Source: Pseudomonas sp. Q11
Lineage (GTDB): Bacteria; Pseudomonadota; Gammaproteobacteria; Pseudomonadales; Pseudomonadaceae
Length of the DNA stretch: 64,000 nt
NCBI RefSeq assembly: GCF_024494355.1
Contig: NZ_JAKNQY010000005.1
Span: 199,997-263,996 of the forward strand
Direction: 5' to 3'
Shown here: positions 27,659 through 36,732 of the stretch, piece by piece
Layout of the letters: each line of letters begins with the position of its first letter
Position numbering within the stretch: the first letter of the stretch is position 1
Translations under genes and position numbers: made by a program
Notes under the pieces: model-generated
Told to the model about the DNA's origin: nothing
Database searches by the model: none
Seen by the model: the letters and a program-made list of their open reading frames with translations, nothing else

Positions 27659-28858
27659 TTAGCTCAAAAATTTCTGCAACAAGTCATTGAGAAACAACTG
27701 TCCGCGCTCGGTGGCTGCCAGACGTGCCGGTTCGACCTGCAACAACCCGCTTTGTTCGGCCTCGCGCCGGCCTTCGGCCAGACTTTGCAAGGACAGACCG
27801 GTGCGCTCCGGGTAAAGCCGCGCGTCCACGCCTTCGGTCAGGCGCAGCGCGTTCATCAGGAACTCGAAGGGCAGTTCTTCATTGCTCAGGGTTTTCTCGC
27901 CGGCCAGGAAGCGTTTGGCTGGGTTGAGGTAGTCCTTGGGCAGTCGGGTTTTCCAGGTGCGCACAATGCGCCCGTCCGGATGGCTGAGCTTGCCGTGGGC
28001 GCCCGCGCCGATGCCGATGAAGTCGCCAAAACTCCAGTAATTGAGGTTATGCCGCGCCGGCCGGCCGGGTTGAGCATAGGCCGAGACTTCGTATTGGGCG
28101 TAGCCATGCTCGGCCAGCAACGCTTGCCCGGCTTCCTGGATGTCCCACAGCGTGTCGTCTTCCGGCAAGGTCGGCGGCTGGTTCCAGAACACCGTGTTGG
28201 GCTCCAGGGTCAACTGATACCAGGACAGGTGCGTGGGCTTTAACGCAATGGCCTGGTGCAAGTCGTTCAAGGCGTCGTCCAGGGACTGATCGGGCAGTCC
28301 ATGCATCAGGTCCAGGTTGAAGTTGTCGAACCCGGCCTGACGGGCCATGCCAGCGGCGCGCACAGCCTCGTCACCGTTGTGAATCCGGCCCAAAGCCTTG
28401 AGCTTGGCTTCCTGGAAACTCTGGATGCCAATGGACAGGCGATTGATGCCCAATGCCCGGTAAGCGACGAATTTCTCTTGTTCGAAGGTCCCTGGGTTGG
28501 CTTCCAGGGTGATTTCAATGTCATGGGCGAAGGGGATTCGCGCCTCGACTCCTTTGAGCAGCCGACCCAGGGCTTGGGCGCTGAACAGGCTTGGAGTGCC
28601 GCCGCCGAAAAAGATCGAGCTCAGTTCCCGGCCATACACCGCCTGCAAGTCCTGGTCGAGATCGGCCAGCAAGGCGTCGACGTACTCCTCTTCCGGCAAC
28701 TGCGGGCTGGCGGTATGGGAGTTGAAATCGCAATACGGGCATTTGCGTACACACCACGGAATGTGGATGTACAACGCCAGGGGCGGCAGCACTGGCAGCG
28801 GCGCCCGAGGCGTTTGCGCACCGCCATGGATAAGAGGTGCGGCGGACTCATCGATCAT
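27659..28858 (-). CDS. hemW: Radical SAM heme chaperone HemW
   Basis: A 399-residue radical SAM protein. Cluster motif [10 protein letters not shown] near residue 40, then [13 protein letters not shown] and EANPGTFE. The HemW rather than HemN C-terminal domain and short N-terminus indicate a heme-binding chaperone, not the oxygen-independent coproporphyrinogen oxidase it is often named after. I start at MIDESAAPL; the ATG overlaps the rdgB stop (ATGA). Confidence 0.93.
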   Translation of the reverse strand: MIDESAAPLIHGGAQTPRAPLPVLPPLALYIHIPWCVRKCPYCDFNSHTASPQLPEEEYVDALLADLDQDLQAVYGRELSSIFFGGGTPSLFSAQALGRLLKGVEARIPFAHDIEITLEANPGTFEQEKFVAYRALGINRLSIGIQSFQEAKLKALGRIHNGDEAVRAAGMARQAGFDNFNLDLMHGLPDQSLDDALNDLHQAIALKPTHLSWYQLTLEPNTVFWNQPPTLPEDDTLWDIQEAGQALLAEHGYAQYEVSAYAQPGRPARHNLNYWSFGDFIGIGAGAHGKLSHPDGRIVRTWKTRLPKDYLNPAKRFLAGEKTLSNEELPFEFLMNALRLTEGVDARLYPERTGLSLQSLAEGRREAEQSGLLQVEPARLAATERGQLFLNDLLQKFLS

Positions 28859-29451
28859 TGCAGGCCCAGGCGCTGGCGCAGCAGGGCCATGGCGCGCGCG
28901 CGGTGGCTCAGCTGGTTCTTTTCCACCGGGCCCAGCTCGGCGCTGGAGCAATTGCGCTCCGGCACCCAAAATAACGGGTCGTAGCCAAAACCGTGCTCGC
29001 CACTGGCTTCGGTGAGAATGCGCCCGGGCCACAAGCCTTCGCAGAGGATCGGCAGCGGATCGTCGGCATGGCGCACCAGGGCCAGCACACACACGAACTG
29101 CGCGCCGCGCTCAGCTTCGGGCACGTCCTTGAGGGCGTCGAGCAGCTTGGCGTTGTTCGCTGCGTCGCCTTTGCCATCTGCGTAGCGGGCGGAATAGATG
29201 CCCGGCGCACCGCCGAGAAAATCCACCGCCAGCCCGGAATCATCGGCCAGTGCCGGCAGGCCGCTAATGCGTGCGGCATTGCGGGCCTTGAGAATGGCGT
29301 TCTCGACGAACGACAGGCCGGTTTCTTCAGGCTCTACCTGGCTGAACTCGCCAATCGAGCGCAGTTGCACCGACCCGCCGAGCATGGCCTGGAGTTCCTT
29401 GAGTTTGCCGGCGTTGTGGCTGGCCAGTACGAGTTGGGTGAAATTCATCAT
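28855..29451 (-). CDS. rdgB: dITP/XTP pyrophosphatase RdgB
   Basis: A 198-residue HAM1-family enzyme that hydrolyses non-canonical purine triphosphates. It shows [33 protein letters not shown] and a C-terminal SHRARAM with the substrate-binding histidine-arginine. Overlaps hemW and the DUF4426 gene by 4 nt each, forming a tight operon. Confidence 0.96.
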   Translation of the reverse strand: MMNFTQLVLASHNAGKLKELQAMLGGSVQLRSIGEFSQVEPEETGLSFVENAILKARNAARISGLPALADDSGLAVDFLGGAPGIYSARYADGKGDAANNAKLLDALKDVPEAERGAQFVCVLALVRHADDPLPILCEGLWPGRILTEASGEHGFGYDPLFWVPERNCSSAELGPVEKNQLSHRARAMALLRQRLGLQ

Positions 29452-29882
29452 TCGCCGGGGAACAGTTCCTGGTTGAAGTTGATGGTGTTGATTTTGTCGC
29501 CGGTCTGCACCTTGATTTCAAAGGTGCGGGTTTCCTGTTGGTCCACTGGATACTGGGCGATGTAATAGATCGCGCCCTGTTCGGTGATCTGGCGGAAGGT
29601 GAGGGGAACTGTCTTGCTGGTCAGGTCTTTCACCGTGCCACTGACCTGGGCCATCAATGGCTTGCCATCCTTGATTACCGAGACGTTGATCACGCCTTGG
29701 CCCTTGCTGCGGATCAGCTCGGCAGCCTTGGCGATGTCCGGCGTCAGGAAGGTGGAGTTGAAGGTGTTGTAGTGCACGGTGATGTCGCCGAACACTTCCT
29801 TTCGATCGCTCTTGATAACATCCGCAGCCATGGCCCCGGCGCTCAGGCAGGCGGTGATGAGAAACAACGCTAGACGTTTCAT
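29448..29882 (-). CDS. DUF4426 periplasmic protein
   Basis: A 144-residue protein with a signal peptide ([19 protein letters not shown]) and a mature domain starting [15 protein letters not shown], with [16 protein letters not shown] typical of DUF4426. Function unknown. AGGAG precedes the chosen ATG at 29882. Located between metW and rdgB in the same operon. Confidence 0.88.
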   Translation of the reverse strand: MKRLALFLITACLSAGAMAADVIKSDRKEVFGDITVHYNTFNSTFLTPDIAKAAELIRSKGQGVINVSVIKDGKPLMAQVSGTVKDLTSKTVPLTFRQITEQGAIYYIAQYPVDQQETRTFEIKVQTGDKINTINFNQELFPGE

Positions 29883-29907
29883 GTCGTGCTCCTGGTAAGG
29901 TCGGGGT

Positions 29908-30528
29908 TCACACCGCGACCTGATGATCGGCAAGGCCTGGGCTGCTAACCCGATAGATGCCTATTTCACCTAACAGATTAGGCCATAGCTTGCTGGCCCA
30001 CCCGTGGCGGTGCTGCTGGTCCACCGCCAGGCGATCGATGACCTTGGCCTGGCGTTCGCGGCACAGCGCCTCGAAATCCTCGAAAGTGCAGAAGTGGATG
30101 TTCGGCGTGTTGTACCAGGTGTAGGGCAGGAACTCCGACACTGGCATGCGTCCCTTGCTCGCCAGGTACCAACGGCAGCGCCAGTGGCCGAAGTTGGGGA
30201 AGGTGATGATGCACTGGCGCCCGACCCGCAGCATTTCGTCGAGGATCTTGTCCGGGTAGTGCACCGCTTGTAGCGCCTGGGTCATGACCACGACGTCGAA
30301 GCTGTTGCTGGCGAAGTTGCCCAGGCCCTTGTCCAGGTTCTGCTCGATGACGTTGATGCCCTTGGCCACGCACTCGGCGATGTTGTCCGCGTCGTTTTCC
30401 AGGCCGTAGCCGGTGACTTGCTTGTGGTCGCGCAGCCAGGTCAGCAGTTCGCCGTTGCCGCAGCCCAGGTCGAGCACGCGGCTGCCGGCGGGGATCCATT
30501 CCTGGATGATGTCCAGATCGGCTCTCAT
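29908..30528 (-). CDS. metW: Methionine biosynthesis protein MetW
   Basis: A 206-residue methyltransferase-fold protein with SAM-type motif VLDLGCGNGELL and VVMTQALQAVHYPDKILDEM. MetW always accompanies MetX in pseudomonads and is thought to support homoserine acyltransferase activity; a separate methyl transfer has not been established as far as I know. It follows metX by 7 nt. Confidence 0.94.
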   Translation of the reverse strand: MRADLDIIQEWIPAGSRVLDLGCGNGELLTWLRDHKQVTGYGLENDADNIAECVAKGINVIEQNLDKGLGNFASNSFDVVVMTQALQAVHYPDKILDEMLRVGRQCIITFPNFGHWRCRWYLASKGRMPVSEFLPYTWYNTPNIHFCTFEDFEALCRERQAKVIDRLAVDQQHRHGWASKLWPNLLGEIGIYRVSSPGLADHQVAV

Positions 30529-30535
30529 GGCGTCC

Positions 30536-31675
30536 TCACAGCGTTATACGATTCATGTAGTTGCCGAACGCCTGCAGGTAGCGCGGGATCGGGATCAAAA
30601 AGGCGTCGTGACCCTGGGGCGCGTCGATTTCCAGATAGCAGACGTCCTTGCGGGCGGCCATCAGCGCGTCCACCAGTTCCCGCGAGCGGGCCGGGGAAAA
30701 GCGCCAGTCGGTGGTGAATGACATCACGCAGAACCTGGCGGTGGCGCCTGCAAAGGTTTTCGCCAAGTCATTGTCGAAGTTTGCCGCCGGATCGAAGTAG
30801 TCCAGGGCTTTAGTCATCAACAGGTAGGTGTTGGCATCGAAGCGTCCGGAGAACTCCTCGCCCTGGTAGCGCAGGTAGCTTTCCACCTGGAATTCGACGC
30901 TGTGGAAGTCGTAGTTGAGCTTTTCGCTCTTGAGACCCCGGCCGAATTTCTCGCCCATGGAATCGTCGGACAGGTAGGTGATATGCCCGACCATCCGCGC
31001 CAGCATTAGCCCGCGCTTGGGGATCACGCCGTGTTCCTGGAACGAACCGCCGTGGAATTCCGGATCGGTGAGGATCGCCTGGCGCGCCACTTCGTTGAAG
31101 GCGATGTTCTGCGCCGACAGCTTGGGGGCCGAAGCGATTGCCAGGCAGTGGCGCACGCGGTCCGGGTAAGTGATGGTCCATTGCAGGGCTTGCATGCCGC
31201 CCAGGCTGCCGCCAATCACCGCGGCCCACTGGCCGATACCGAGGCGATCCGCCAGGCGTGCCTGACTGTGGACCCAGTCTTCCACGGTCAGCACCGGAAA
31301 GTCGGCGCCGAAGGGCTTGCCAGTGTCCGGATTGACGCTGCTGGGGCCGGTGGAGCCGTTGCAGCCGCCGAGGTTGTTCAGGCTGACCACGAAGAACTTG
31401 TTGGTATCGATGGGTTTGCCCGGGCCGATGCAGCTGTCCCACCAGCCAGGCTTGCGGTCGTCGATGCTGTGGTAGCCGGCGGCGTGGTGATGCCCCGACA
31501 AGGCGTGGCAAATCAGCACGGCATTGCTCGCCGTGGCGTTGAGGGTGCCGTAGGTTTCGAAAATCAGGTCATAGGCTGGCAACGAACGACCGCAGGCCAG
31601 GGCCAGGGGCTCGCTGAAATGCGCCATTTGCGGCGTCACCAGACCAACGGAATCGGGGGGAAAGGCAGCTGGCAT
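30536..31675 (-). CDS. metX: Homoserine O-acyltransferase MetX (succinyl type in Pseudomonas)
   Basis: A 379-residue alpha/beta-hydrolase acyltransferase activating homoserine for methionine synthesis. It contains [12 protein letters not shown], the nucleophile elbow [12 protein letters not shown] and the C-terminal GHDAFLIP histidine. In Pseudomonas this MetX uses succinyl-CoA (known for P. aeruginosa). I start at [11 protein letters not shown], preceded by AGG; a longer frame exists. Confidence 0.94.
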   Translation of the reverse strand: MPAAFPPDSVGLVTPQMAHFSEPLALACGRSLPAYDLIFETYGTLNATASNAVLICHALSGHHHAAGYHSIDDRKPGWWDSCIGPGKPIDTNKFFVVSLNNLGGCNGSTGPSSVNPDTGKPFGADFPVLTVEDWVHSQARLADRLGIGQWAAVIGGSLGGMQALQWTITYPDRVRHCLAIASAPKLSAQNIAFNEVARQAILTDPEFHGGSFQEHGVIPKRGLMLARMVGHITYLSDDSMGEKFGRGLKSEKLNYDFHSVEFQVESYLRYQGEEFSGRFDANTYLLMTKALDYFDPAANFDNDLAKTFAGATARFCVMSFTTDWRFSPARSRELVDALMAARKDVCYLEIDAPQGHDAFLIPIPRYLQAFGNYMNRITL

Positions 31676-31718
31676 CGACCCTGCTCTCGTTGAAATGAGG
31701 CGTAAGTCTAAAGACCGC

Positions 31719-31733
31719 TGTGGCAAGCGGCAA
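31719..31733. repeat. Copy of the GCAAGCGGCAAG short repeat
   Basis: TGGCAAGCGGCAAGC, a partial copy of the repeat seen at 25260 and 41775, upstream of metX. Confidence 0.5.
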
Positions 31734-31771
31734 GCAAAGGCCGGAGCTGATTATTCGGCGGGTGCAAACCC

Positions 31772-31796
31772 TGTGGGAGCAAGGCTTGCCCGCGAT
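31772..31796. repeat. Single REP
   Basis: GTGGGAGCAAGGCTTGCCCG unit followed by CGAT, without a nearby inverted partner; a different REP-like pair begins 18 bp further on. Confidence 0.75.
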
Positions 31797-31813
31797 GAGG
31801 ACGATGCGGTCCT

Positions 31814-31910
31814 GTAGGAGCTGTCGAGTGCAACGAGGCTGCGATCTTTCCCCAGACAATTGAGTCGCAAGCGAAAGATCAAAAGATCGCAGCCTTCGGC
31901 AGCTCCTACA
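31814..31910. repeat. REP-like inverted pair, GTAGGAGCT family
   Basis: GTAGGAGCTGTCGAGTGCAA at the left; GATCAAAAGATCGCAGCC, then TTCGGCAGCTCCTAC at the right. Lies between metX and the YggT gene; same family as 14864 and 44428. Confidence 0.75.
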
Positions 31911-31913
31911 GGG

Positions 31914-32504
31914 TCAGATCAGCAGACGCAGAATTTGCGGCATCATGGTCATCGCCGCCAGGTTGTTGATCACCAGCATGTCGATCAGCTTGAGCACCAG
32001 GAACGCCAGGATCGGCGAGATATCCAGGCCGCCGAGGTTCGGCACGATGCGGCGGAACGGTGCCAGCGCCGGCTCGCAGATCTGGTTCACCAGTTCGGCG
32101 CCCGGGTTGTGGCTGCCGGGAGCGACCCAGGACAGGATCACACTGATGATCAGGGCGAAGAAGAAAATCTTCAGGAACAGCGCGGTCACGCCAATGATCG
32201 ACCAGATCAACAGTTGCAGCGGGTTACCGGTAGTGCCGTAGGTCAGCAGCAGGGTCAGGGCCATCAGCGCCAGTTGCACGATGATCGCCAGGACCAGCGA
32301 CGACATGTCCAGGCCGAACACGCTCGGAATGATCCGGCGCAGCGGCTTGAGCAAGGGCTGGGTGGCCTTGACGATGAACTGGCACAGCGGGTTGTAGAAG
32401 TTGGCGCGCACCAGTTGCAGCACAAAGCGCAGCAGCACGATCAGCAGGTACAGGCTGCCGAGGGTTTGCAGCACGTAGACCGCTGCAGTGTTCAATCCGA
32501 TCAT
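31914..32504 (-). CDS. YggT family membrane protein
   Basis: A 196-residue inner-membrane protein with two tandem YGGT repeats, each a pair of hydrophobic helices around an amphipathic turn (first FYNPLCQFIVKATQPLLKP, second NPGAELVNQICEPALAPFRR). Function is unclear; family members are linked to osmotic tolerance and assembly of membrane proteins. Follows proC by 10 nt. Confidence 0.92.
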   Translation of the reverse strand: MIGLNTAAVYVLQTLGSLYLLIVLLRFVLQLVRANFYNPLCQFIVKATQPLLKPLRRIIPSVFGLDMSSLVLAIIVQLALMALTLLLTYGTTGNPLQLLIWSIIGVTALFLKIFFFALIISVILSWVAPGSHNPGAELVNQICEPALAPFRRIVPNLGGLDISPILAFLVLKLIDMLVINNLAAMTMMPQILRLLI

Positions 32505-32514
32505 GAATGGCTCC

Positions 32515-33333
32515 TTATTGGCCCAGTTGTTCGGCCATTTCGGCCGAGCGGTGCGCGGCGGCGCCGAGTGCTTTTTCCACCAGGGCTTCGAAGCCCCCGG
32601 CCTGGAACGATTTGATGGCTGCTTCAGTGGTGCCGGCTGGCGAAGTCACCCGGCGCCGCAGTTCGGCCGCATCGACATCGCTGGACACTGCCATGTGGGC
32701 GGCGCCCAGGGCGGTCTGCAACGTCAGCTTGGCGGCGGTTTCGCGCGGCAGGCCGAGTTTTTCACCGGCGGCGGTCATGGCTTCGATCAGCAGGAAAAAG
32801 TATGCCGGGCCCGAGCCGGACACCGCCGTCACTGCATCCAGTTGTTGTTCGGTTTCCAGCCACAGCGCCAGGCCTACGGCCGATAGCAGCTCTTCGGCCT
32901 GCTGGCGCTGTTCGGCGGTCACTTGTGCGGTCGCGAACAGCCCACTGACGCCCTGGCGCAGCAGCGCCGGGGTGTTGGGCATGCAGCGCACGATCGGCTG
33001 GGCACCGAGCCAGTTGTTCATGCTGGCGCAGGTGATACCGGCAGCGATCGACACCACCATTTGATGGGGTTTCAGGCTTGGGCGAAGGGCCTCGCAAACG
33101 GTTTTCATCGCTTGTGGCTTGACCGCCAGCACGACGACGTCCGCGCCCTCGATGGCCTGGGCGTTGTCGGCGAACGTTTCGATGCCGTGCGCTGTGCTCA
33201 CCCGGGCGCGAGTCTCGGCCCCCGGATCGCTGGCGCGAATCTGCGCAGCGTCCAGACCTTTGGCCCGCAGACCGCCGATCAGACTGGCGGCCATGTTGCC
33301 GGCGCCAATGAAGGCAATGCGTGTGTTGCTCAT
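32515..33333 (-). CDS. proC: Pyrroline-5-carboxylate reductase ProC
   Basis: A 272-residue NAD(P)H-dependent enzyme making proline from pyrroline-5-carboxylate. Rossmann motif IAFIGAGNMAASLIGGL at the N-terminus and the C-terminal dimer domain with SGSGPAYFFLLIEAM. I start at MSNTRIAF, preceded by AAGGA. Confidence 0.96.
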   Translation of the reverse strand: MSNTRIAFIGAGNMAASLIGGLRAKGLDAAQIRASDPGAETRARVSTAHGIETFADNAQAIEGADVVVLAVKPQAMKTVCEALRPSLKPHQMVVSIAAGITCASMNNWLGAQPIVRCMPNTPALLRQGVSGLFATAQVTAEQRQQAEELLSAVGLALWLETEQQLDAVTAVSGSGPAYFFLLIEAMTAAGEKLGLPRETAAKLTLQTALGAAHMAVSSDVDAAELRRRVTSPAGTTEAAIKSFQAGGFEALVEKALGAAAHRSAEMAEQLGQ

Positions 33334-33375
33334 GACAGGTCCTTGATTAGAGAGTTGAGTCAGCATGGCTTGCGA

Positions 33376-34062
33376 CTAGCTACGGCTATAGTCGCGAGCA
33401 CCAAACAGGGCTGTACCGATTCGCACCCAGGTGGCGCCCTGGGCAATGGCGGATTCCAGGTCATGGCTCATGCCCATGGAAAGGGTGTCCAGCGGTAGCT
33501 TCAGGTCGGCTTGCAAGCGTTGGACCGCTGCGAAGGCGGCATCCTGGGCGGCACGCTCTTCGGTCGGCTCGGGAATCGCCATCAACCCGCGCAGTTGCAG
33601 GCGTGGCAACGCGCTGATGGCGCTGGCCAGAGCGGGCAGGTCCGCCGCCGTACAGCCGGATTTGCTGTCTTCGCCGCTGACGTTGACCTGGATGCAGATG
33701 TTCAGCGGCGGCAGGTCGGCCGGGCGCTGCTCGGACAGGCGTTGTGCAATTTTCAAACGATCCACGGAATGCACCCAGTCGAAGTGTTCGGCGATAGCGC
33801 GCGTCTTGTTCGATTGAATGGGGCCGATGAAGTGCCAGATCAAGGGCAGGTCGGTCAGTTCGGCCTGTTTGCCCAGCGCCTCCTGCAGATAGTTCTCGCC
33901 AAAGTCCCGCAGGCCGGCGGCATGGGCTTCGCGCAGGGCCTGGGCGGGCTTGGTCTTGCTCACCGCCAGCAGTTGCACGCTGTGTTCGTCGCGGTGGGCG
34001 GCTTGTTCGGCTGCGCGGATACGCGATCTAACCTGGGCAATGTTGTCTGCTATCGTGGACAT
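33376..34062 (-). CDS. YggS/PROSC family pyridoxal phosphate homeostasis protein
   Basis: A 228-residue fold-III PLP-binding protein without known catalytic activity, which controls free PLP and affects amino acid metabolism. The lysine that binds PLP is in LLAVSKTKPAQALREA; WHFIGPIQSNK and SMGMSHDLESAIAQGATWVR are also conserved. Upstream of proC (42-nt gap) and divergent from pilT, the usual arrangement. Confidence 0.94.
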   Translation of the reverse strand: MSTIADNIAQVRSRIRAAEQAAHRDEHSVQLLAVSKTKPAQALREAHAAGLRDFGENYLQEALGKQAELTDLPLIWHFIGPIQSNKTRAIAEHFDWVHSVDRLKIAQRLSEQRPADLPPLNICIQVNVSGEDSKSGCTAADLPALASAISALPRLQLRGLMAIPEPTEERAAQDAAFAAVQRLQADLKLPLDTLSMGMSHDLESAIAQGATWVRIGTALFGARDYSRS

Positions 34063-34115
34063 AAAGAAGCGCCAGCGGTGAGGTTCGCGGCATTCTACTG
34101 GAATTGAGGAGCGCT

Positions 34116-35150
34116 ATGGATATCACTGAGTTACTGGCATTCAGCGCCAAGCAGGGCGCATCGGACCTGCACTTGTCCGCCGGGCTGCCGCCAATGATCC
34201 GTGTCGATGGCGATGTGAGGCGGATCAACCTGCCGGCGCTGGACCACAAGCAGGTCCATGAGCTGATCTACGACATCATGAACGACCGGCAGCGGGTAGA
34301 TTACGAGAAGTTTCTGGAAACCGACTTTTCTTTCGACGTGCCGGGTGTTGCACGGTTCCGGGTCAATGCGTTCAACCAGAATCGCGGCGCAGGGGCGGTG
34401 TTTCGGACCATTCCGTCAAAAGTCCTGACCATGGAAGACCTGGGCATGAGCGATGTGTTTCGCAAAGTGACCGAGGCGCCTCGCGGGCTGGTGCTGGTGA
34501 CCGGGCCGACCGGCTCCGGCAAATCCACCACCCTGGCGGCGATGATCGACTACCTCAACACCCACAAACACCATCACATCCTCACCATCGAAGACCCCAT
34601 CGAGTTTGTCCACGAACCGCGCAAATGCCTGATCAACCAGCGCGAAGTGCACCGTGACACCCAAAGCTTCTCCACGGCCCTGCGCTCGGCCTTGCGCGAA
34701 GACCCGGACGTGATTCTGGTGGGGGAGATGCGTGACCTGGAGACCATCCGCCTGGCCCTGACCGCCGCCGAAACCGGTCACCTGGTGTTTGGCACCTTGC
34801 ACACCACCTCGGCGGCCAAGACCATCGACCGGGTAGTGGACGTGTTCCCGGGGGATGAGAAATCCATGGTTCGTTCGATGTTGTCCGAATCCTTGCAGGC
34901 GGTGATTTCACAGACGCTGGTCAAGAAGATTGGCGGCGGCCGGGTCGCGGCTCATGAAATCATGCTGGGTACATCGGCGATCCGTAACCTGATCCGCGAG
35001 GACAAAGTGGCGCAGATGTACTCGGCGATCCAGACCGGCGGGTCGCTGGGGATGCAGACATTGGATATGTGTTTGAAGGATCTGCTGAACAAGGGGCTGA
35101 TCAGCCGCGAGCATGCGCGGGAGCGGGCGCGAACGCCGGATAATTTCTGA
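34116..35150 (+). CDS. pilT: Twitching motility retraction ATPase PilT
   Basis: A 344-residue hexameric ATPase that retracts type IV pili. Walker A GPTGSGKSTTLAAM, Asp-box and His-box (ILVGEMRDLETIRLALTA, HLVFGTLHTTSAAKTIDR) and the PilT-specific AIRNLIRE motif are all present. I start at MDITELLAF after GAGGAG. No pilU follows: the next element is a REP pair and then a convergent peptidase gene. Confidence 0.96.
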   Translation: MDITELLAFSAKQGASDLHLSAGLPPMIRVDGDVRRINLPALDHKQVHELIYDIMNDRQRVDYEKFLETDFSFDVPGVARFRVNAFNQNRGAGAVFRTIPSKVLTMEDLGMSDVFRKVTEAPRGLVLVTGPTGSGKSTTLAAMIDYLNTHKHHHILTIEDPIEFVHEPRKCLINQREVHRDTQSFSTALRSALREDPDVILVGEMRDLETIRLALTAAETGHLVFGTLHTTSAAKTIDRVVDVFPGDEKSMVRSMLSESLQAVISQTLVKKIGGGRVAAHEIMLGTSAIRNLIREDKVAQMYSAIQTGGSLGMQTLDMCLKDLLNKGLISREHARERARTPDNF

Positions 35151-35178
35151 GCAGGAACAAGAGGCGGTGCAGCCCTCT

Positions 35179-35298
35179 GTGGCGAGGGAGCTTGCTCCCG
35201 CTGGGCCGCGAAGCGGACCCAAAAGGATTGGGCCTACAGAGATCATTGGTCTGTTTGGGGCGGCTGCGCCACCCAGCGGGAGCAAGCTCCCTCGCCAC
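35179..35298. repeat. REP-like pair, GTGGCGAGGGAGCTTGCTCCC family
   Basis: GTGGCGAGGGAGCTTGCTCC with CGCTGGGCCGCGAAGCGG, and the inverse ending CAAGCTCCCTCGCCAC. Same family as 54522-54612. Occupies the position downstream of pilT where pilU stands in P. aeruginosa. Confidence 0.8.
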
Positions 35299-35321
35299 AG
35301 GGGCCATGTGAGCTCTTCGGA

Positions 35322-35930
35322 TCAGCGCTGAACCACCTGCATCCCTTTCGGCTCTTTGGGCAGAATCCGCTTGGCAAGGACGTAGTGGCTGTTCCAGTAC
35401 GGCTTGTTCAACGTATCAATGGTCACCGACTTGCCACGACGCGGGGCATGGATGAAGCGGTCGTTGCCCAGGTAGATGGCCACGTGGTTGACACGGCGGC
35501 TCTTGAGCTTGAAGAAAATCAGGTCGCCGGGCCTGAGGTCCTTGCGATCGACCTTCTGACCGTGACCGCTGGCCATCGCGTTGGACGTGCGCGGAAGGTC
35601 GAAGGTGGCATCGTTGAAGGCGTATTTCACCAGGCCGCTGCAATCGAAACCTTTGCTTGGGCTGCTGCCGCCCCAACGGTAAGGTGTTCCCAGTACGTTC
35701 ACGGCACGGCTCAAGACGTTGCTGCTCGTCTTGGCGGTCATGACCGGAACCAGCTTGCTATTGACGCTGCTCAAACGCTGGGCGTTTCGCTTGTTCTTGC
35801 TCGAAGGAGCAGAAACATGGGATTTAGGGGTGTAGCCGTTGACGTTGGGAAGACGTTGCTCACGATTGGTGGCGTGGGCGGCCAAGGGCAATAATAGGCA
35901 AATGGTTAGCCATGTCTTGAAAAATGGACG
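35322..35930 (-). CDS. NlpC/P60 family cell-wall peptidase
   Basis: A 202-residue exported protein. Signal peptide (FFKTWLTICLLLPLAAHA), a Ser/Lys-rich linker, then an NlpC/P60 domain from about residue 95: catalytic Cys in GFDCSGLVKYAF, His in VNHVAIYLG and a third residue in FIHAPRRG. It probably cleaves peptidoglycan stem peptides. Start at MRPFFKTW. Confidence 0.9.
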   Translation of the reverse strand, partial: RPFFKTWLTICLLLPLAAHATNREQRLPNVNGYTPKSHVSAPSSKNKRNAQRLSSVNSKLVPVMTAKTSSNVLSRAVNVLGTPYRWGGSSPSKGFDCSGLVKYAFNDATFDLPRTSNAMASGHGQKVDRKDLRPGDLIFFKLKSRRVNHVAIYLGNDRFIHAPRRGKSVTIDTLNKPYWNSHYVLAKRILPKEPKGMQVVQR

Positions 35931-36182
35931 CATTAGGCAGGGCTCTTGAAGGTAAGCGCGCAACTTTATAACAGCTTTTTTTACTGTTCCGAGGCCGTTT
36001 GTCGAATCGCAACCCTAGGTGAAACCCGCATAATTGCGACATATTGAGCTGATTGTCTGACAGAACCCAGACAGCACGGGGGGTTACCGGGTTCCAGGCG
36101 CGAGAGACCGCTTGTCGGCGATCCATAAAAAAGTCACAAATAATCCGAACAAATTTATCTATCGAGGCAAAAGAGGCGATTC

Positions 36183-36611
36183 ATGAACAGCTATCAGCAG
36201 GACGCTTTACGCGATACCCACAGCAAAGTGATTGGCTATCTCTTGTGGATTTTCGGCTTTACCGGCGCCCACCGCTTCTATTACGGCAAGCCGGTCACCG
36301 GCACGATCTGGTTTTTCACCTTTGGCCTGTTGGGCATCGGTTGGTTGATCGACCTGTTCCTGATTCCGGCCATGGATCGGGAGGCTGATCTGCGCTTCAC
36401 CCCGGGTCCCCTCGAGTACAGCGTGGCGTGGATTCTGCTGACGTTTCTCGGTGTGCTGGGTGTGCACCGCATGTACCAGGGCAAATGGCTCACCGGCATC
36501 CTTTACCTGCTGACCGGCGGGGTGTTTTTCCTGGGGGTGCTGTATGACTTCTGGACGCTGAACGATCAGGTCTCGATTCGCAATGCGCAGAAGCGCGGGG
36601 CTTTTCACTAA
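36183..36611 (+). CDS. Protein with two TM2 domains
   Basis: A 142-residue membrane protein of two TM2 units in tandem: IFGFTGAHRFYYGKPVTG (about 20-37) and FLGVLGVHRMYQGKWLTG (about 88-105), each followed by a second hydrophobic helix and an acidic segment. Bacterial function unknown. An AT-rich leader (36122-36182) precedes it. Confidence 0.88.
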   Translation: MNSYQQDALRDTHSKVIGYLLWIFGFTGAHRFYYGKPVTGTIWFFTFGLLGIGWLIDLFLIPAMDREADLRFTPGPLEYSVAWILLTFLGVLGVHRMYQGKWLTGILYLLTGGVFFLGVLYDFWTLNDQVSIRNAQKRGAFH

Positions 36612-36626
36612 GACCGAGTCGCCTGC

Positions 36627-36716
36627 ATCGCGAGCAGGCTCGCTCCCACACTGGATCGAGGTGTTCACAGGTTATGTGTTCACCGAAGATCCCTGTGGGA
36701 GCGAGCCTGCTCGCGA
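36627..36716. repeat. REPIN
   Basis: CGCGAGCAGGCTCGCTCCCA and inverse GTGGGAGCGAGCCTGCTCGC about 45 bp apart, between the convergent TM2 and pyrC' genes. Confidence 0.85.
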
Positions 36717-36732
36717 TAAGGGCGATGCGGTG

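Noticed and set aside
31814..31910. CRISPR-like repeat array
   Set aside because: Only one inverted pair; it is a REP-like element, and no cas genes or regularly spaced direct repeats occur in the window.
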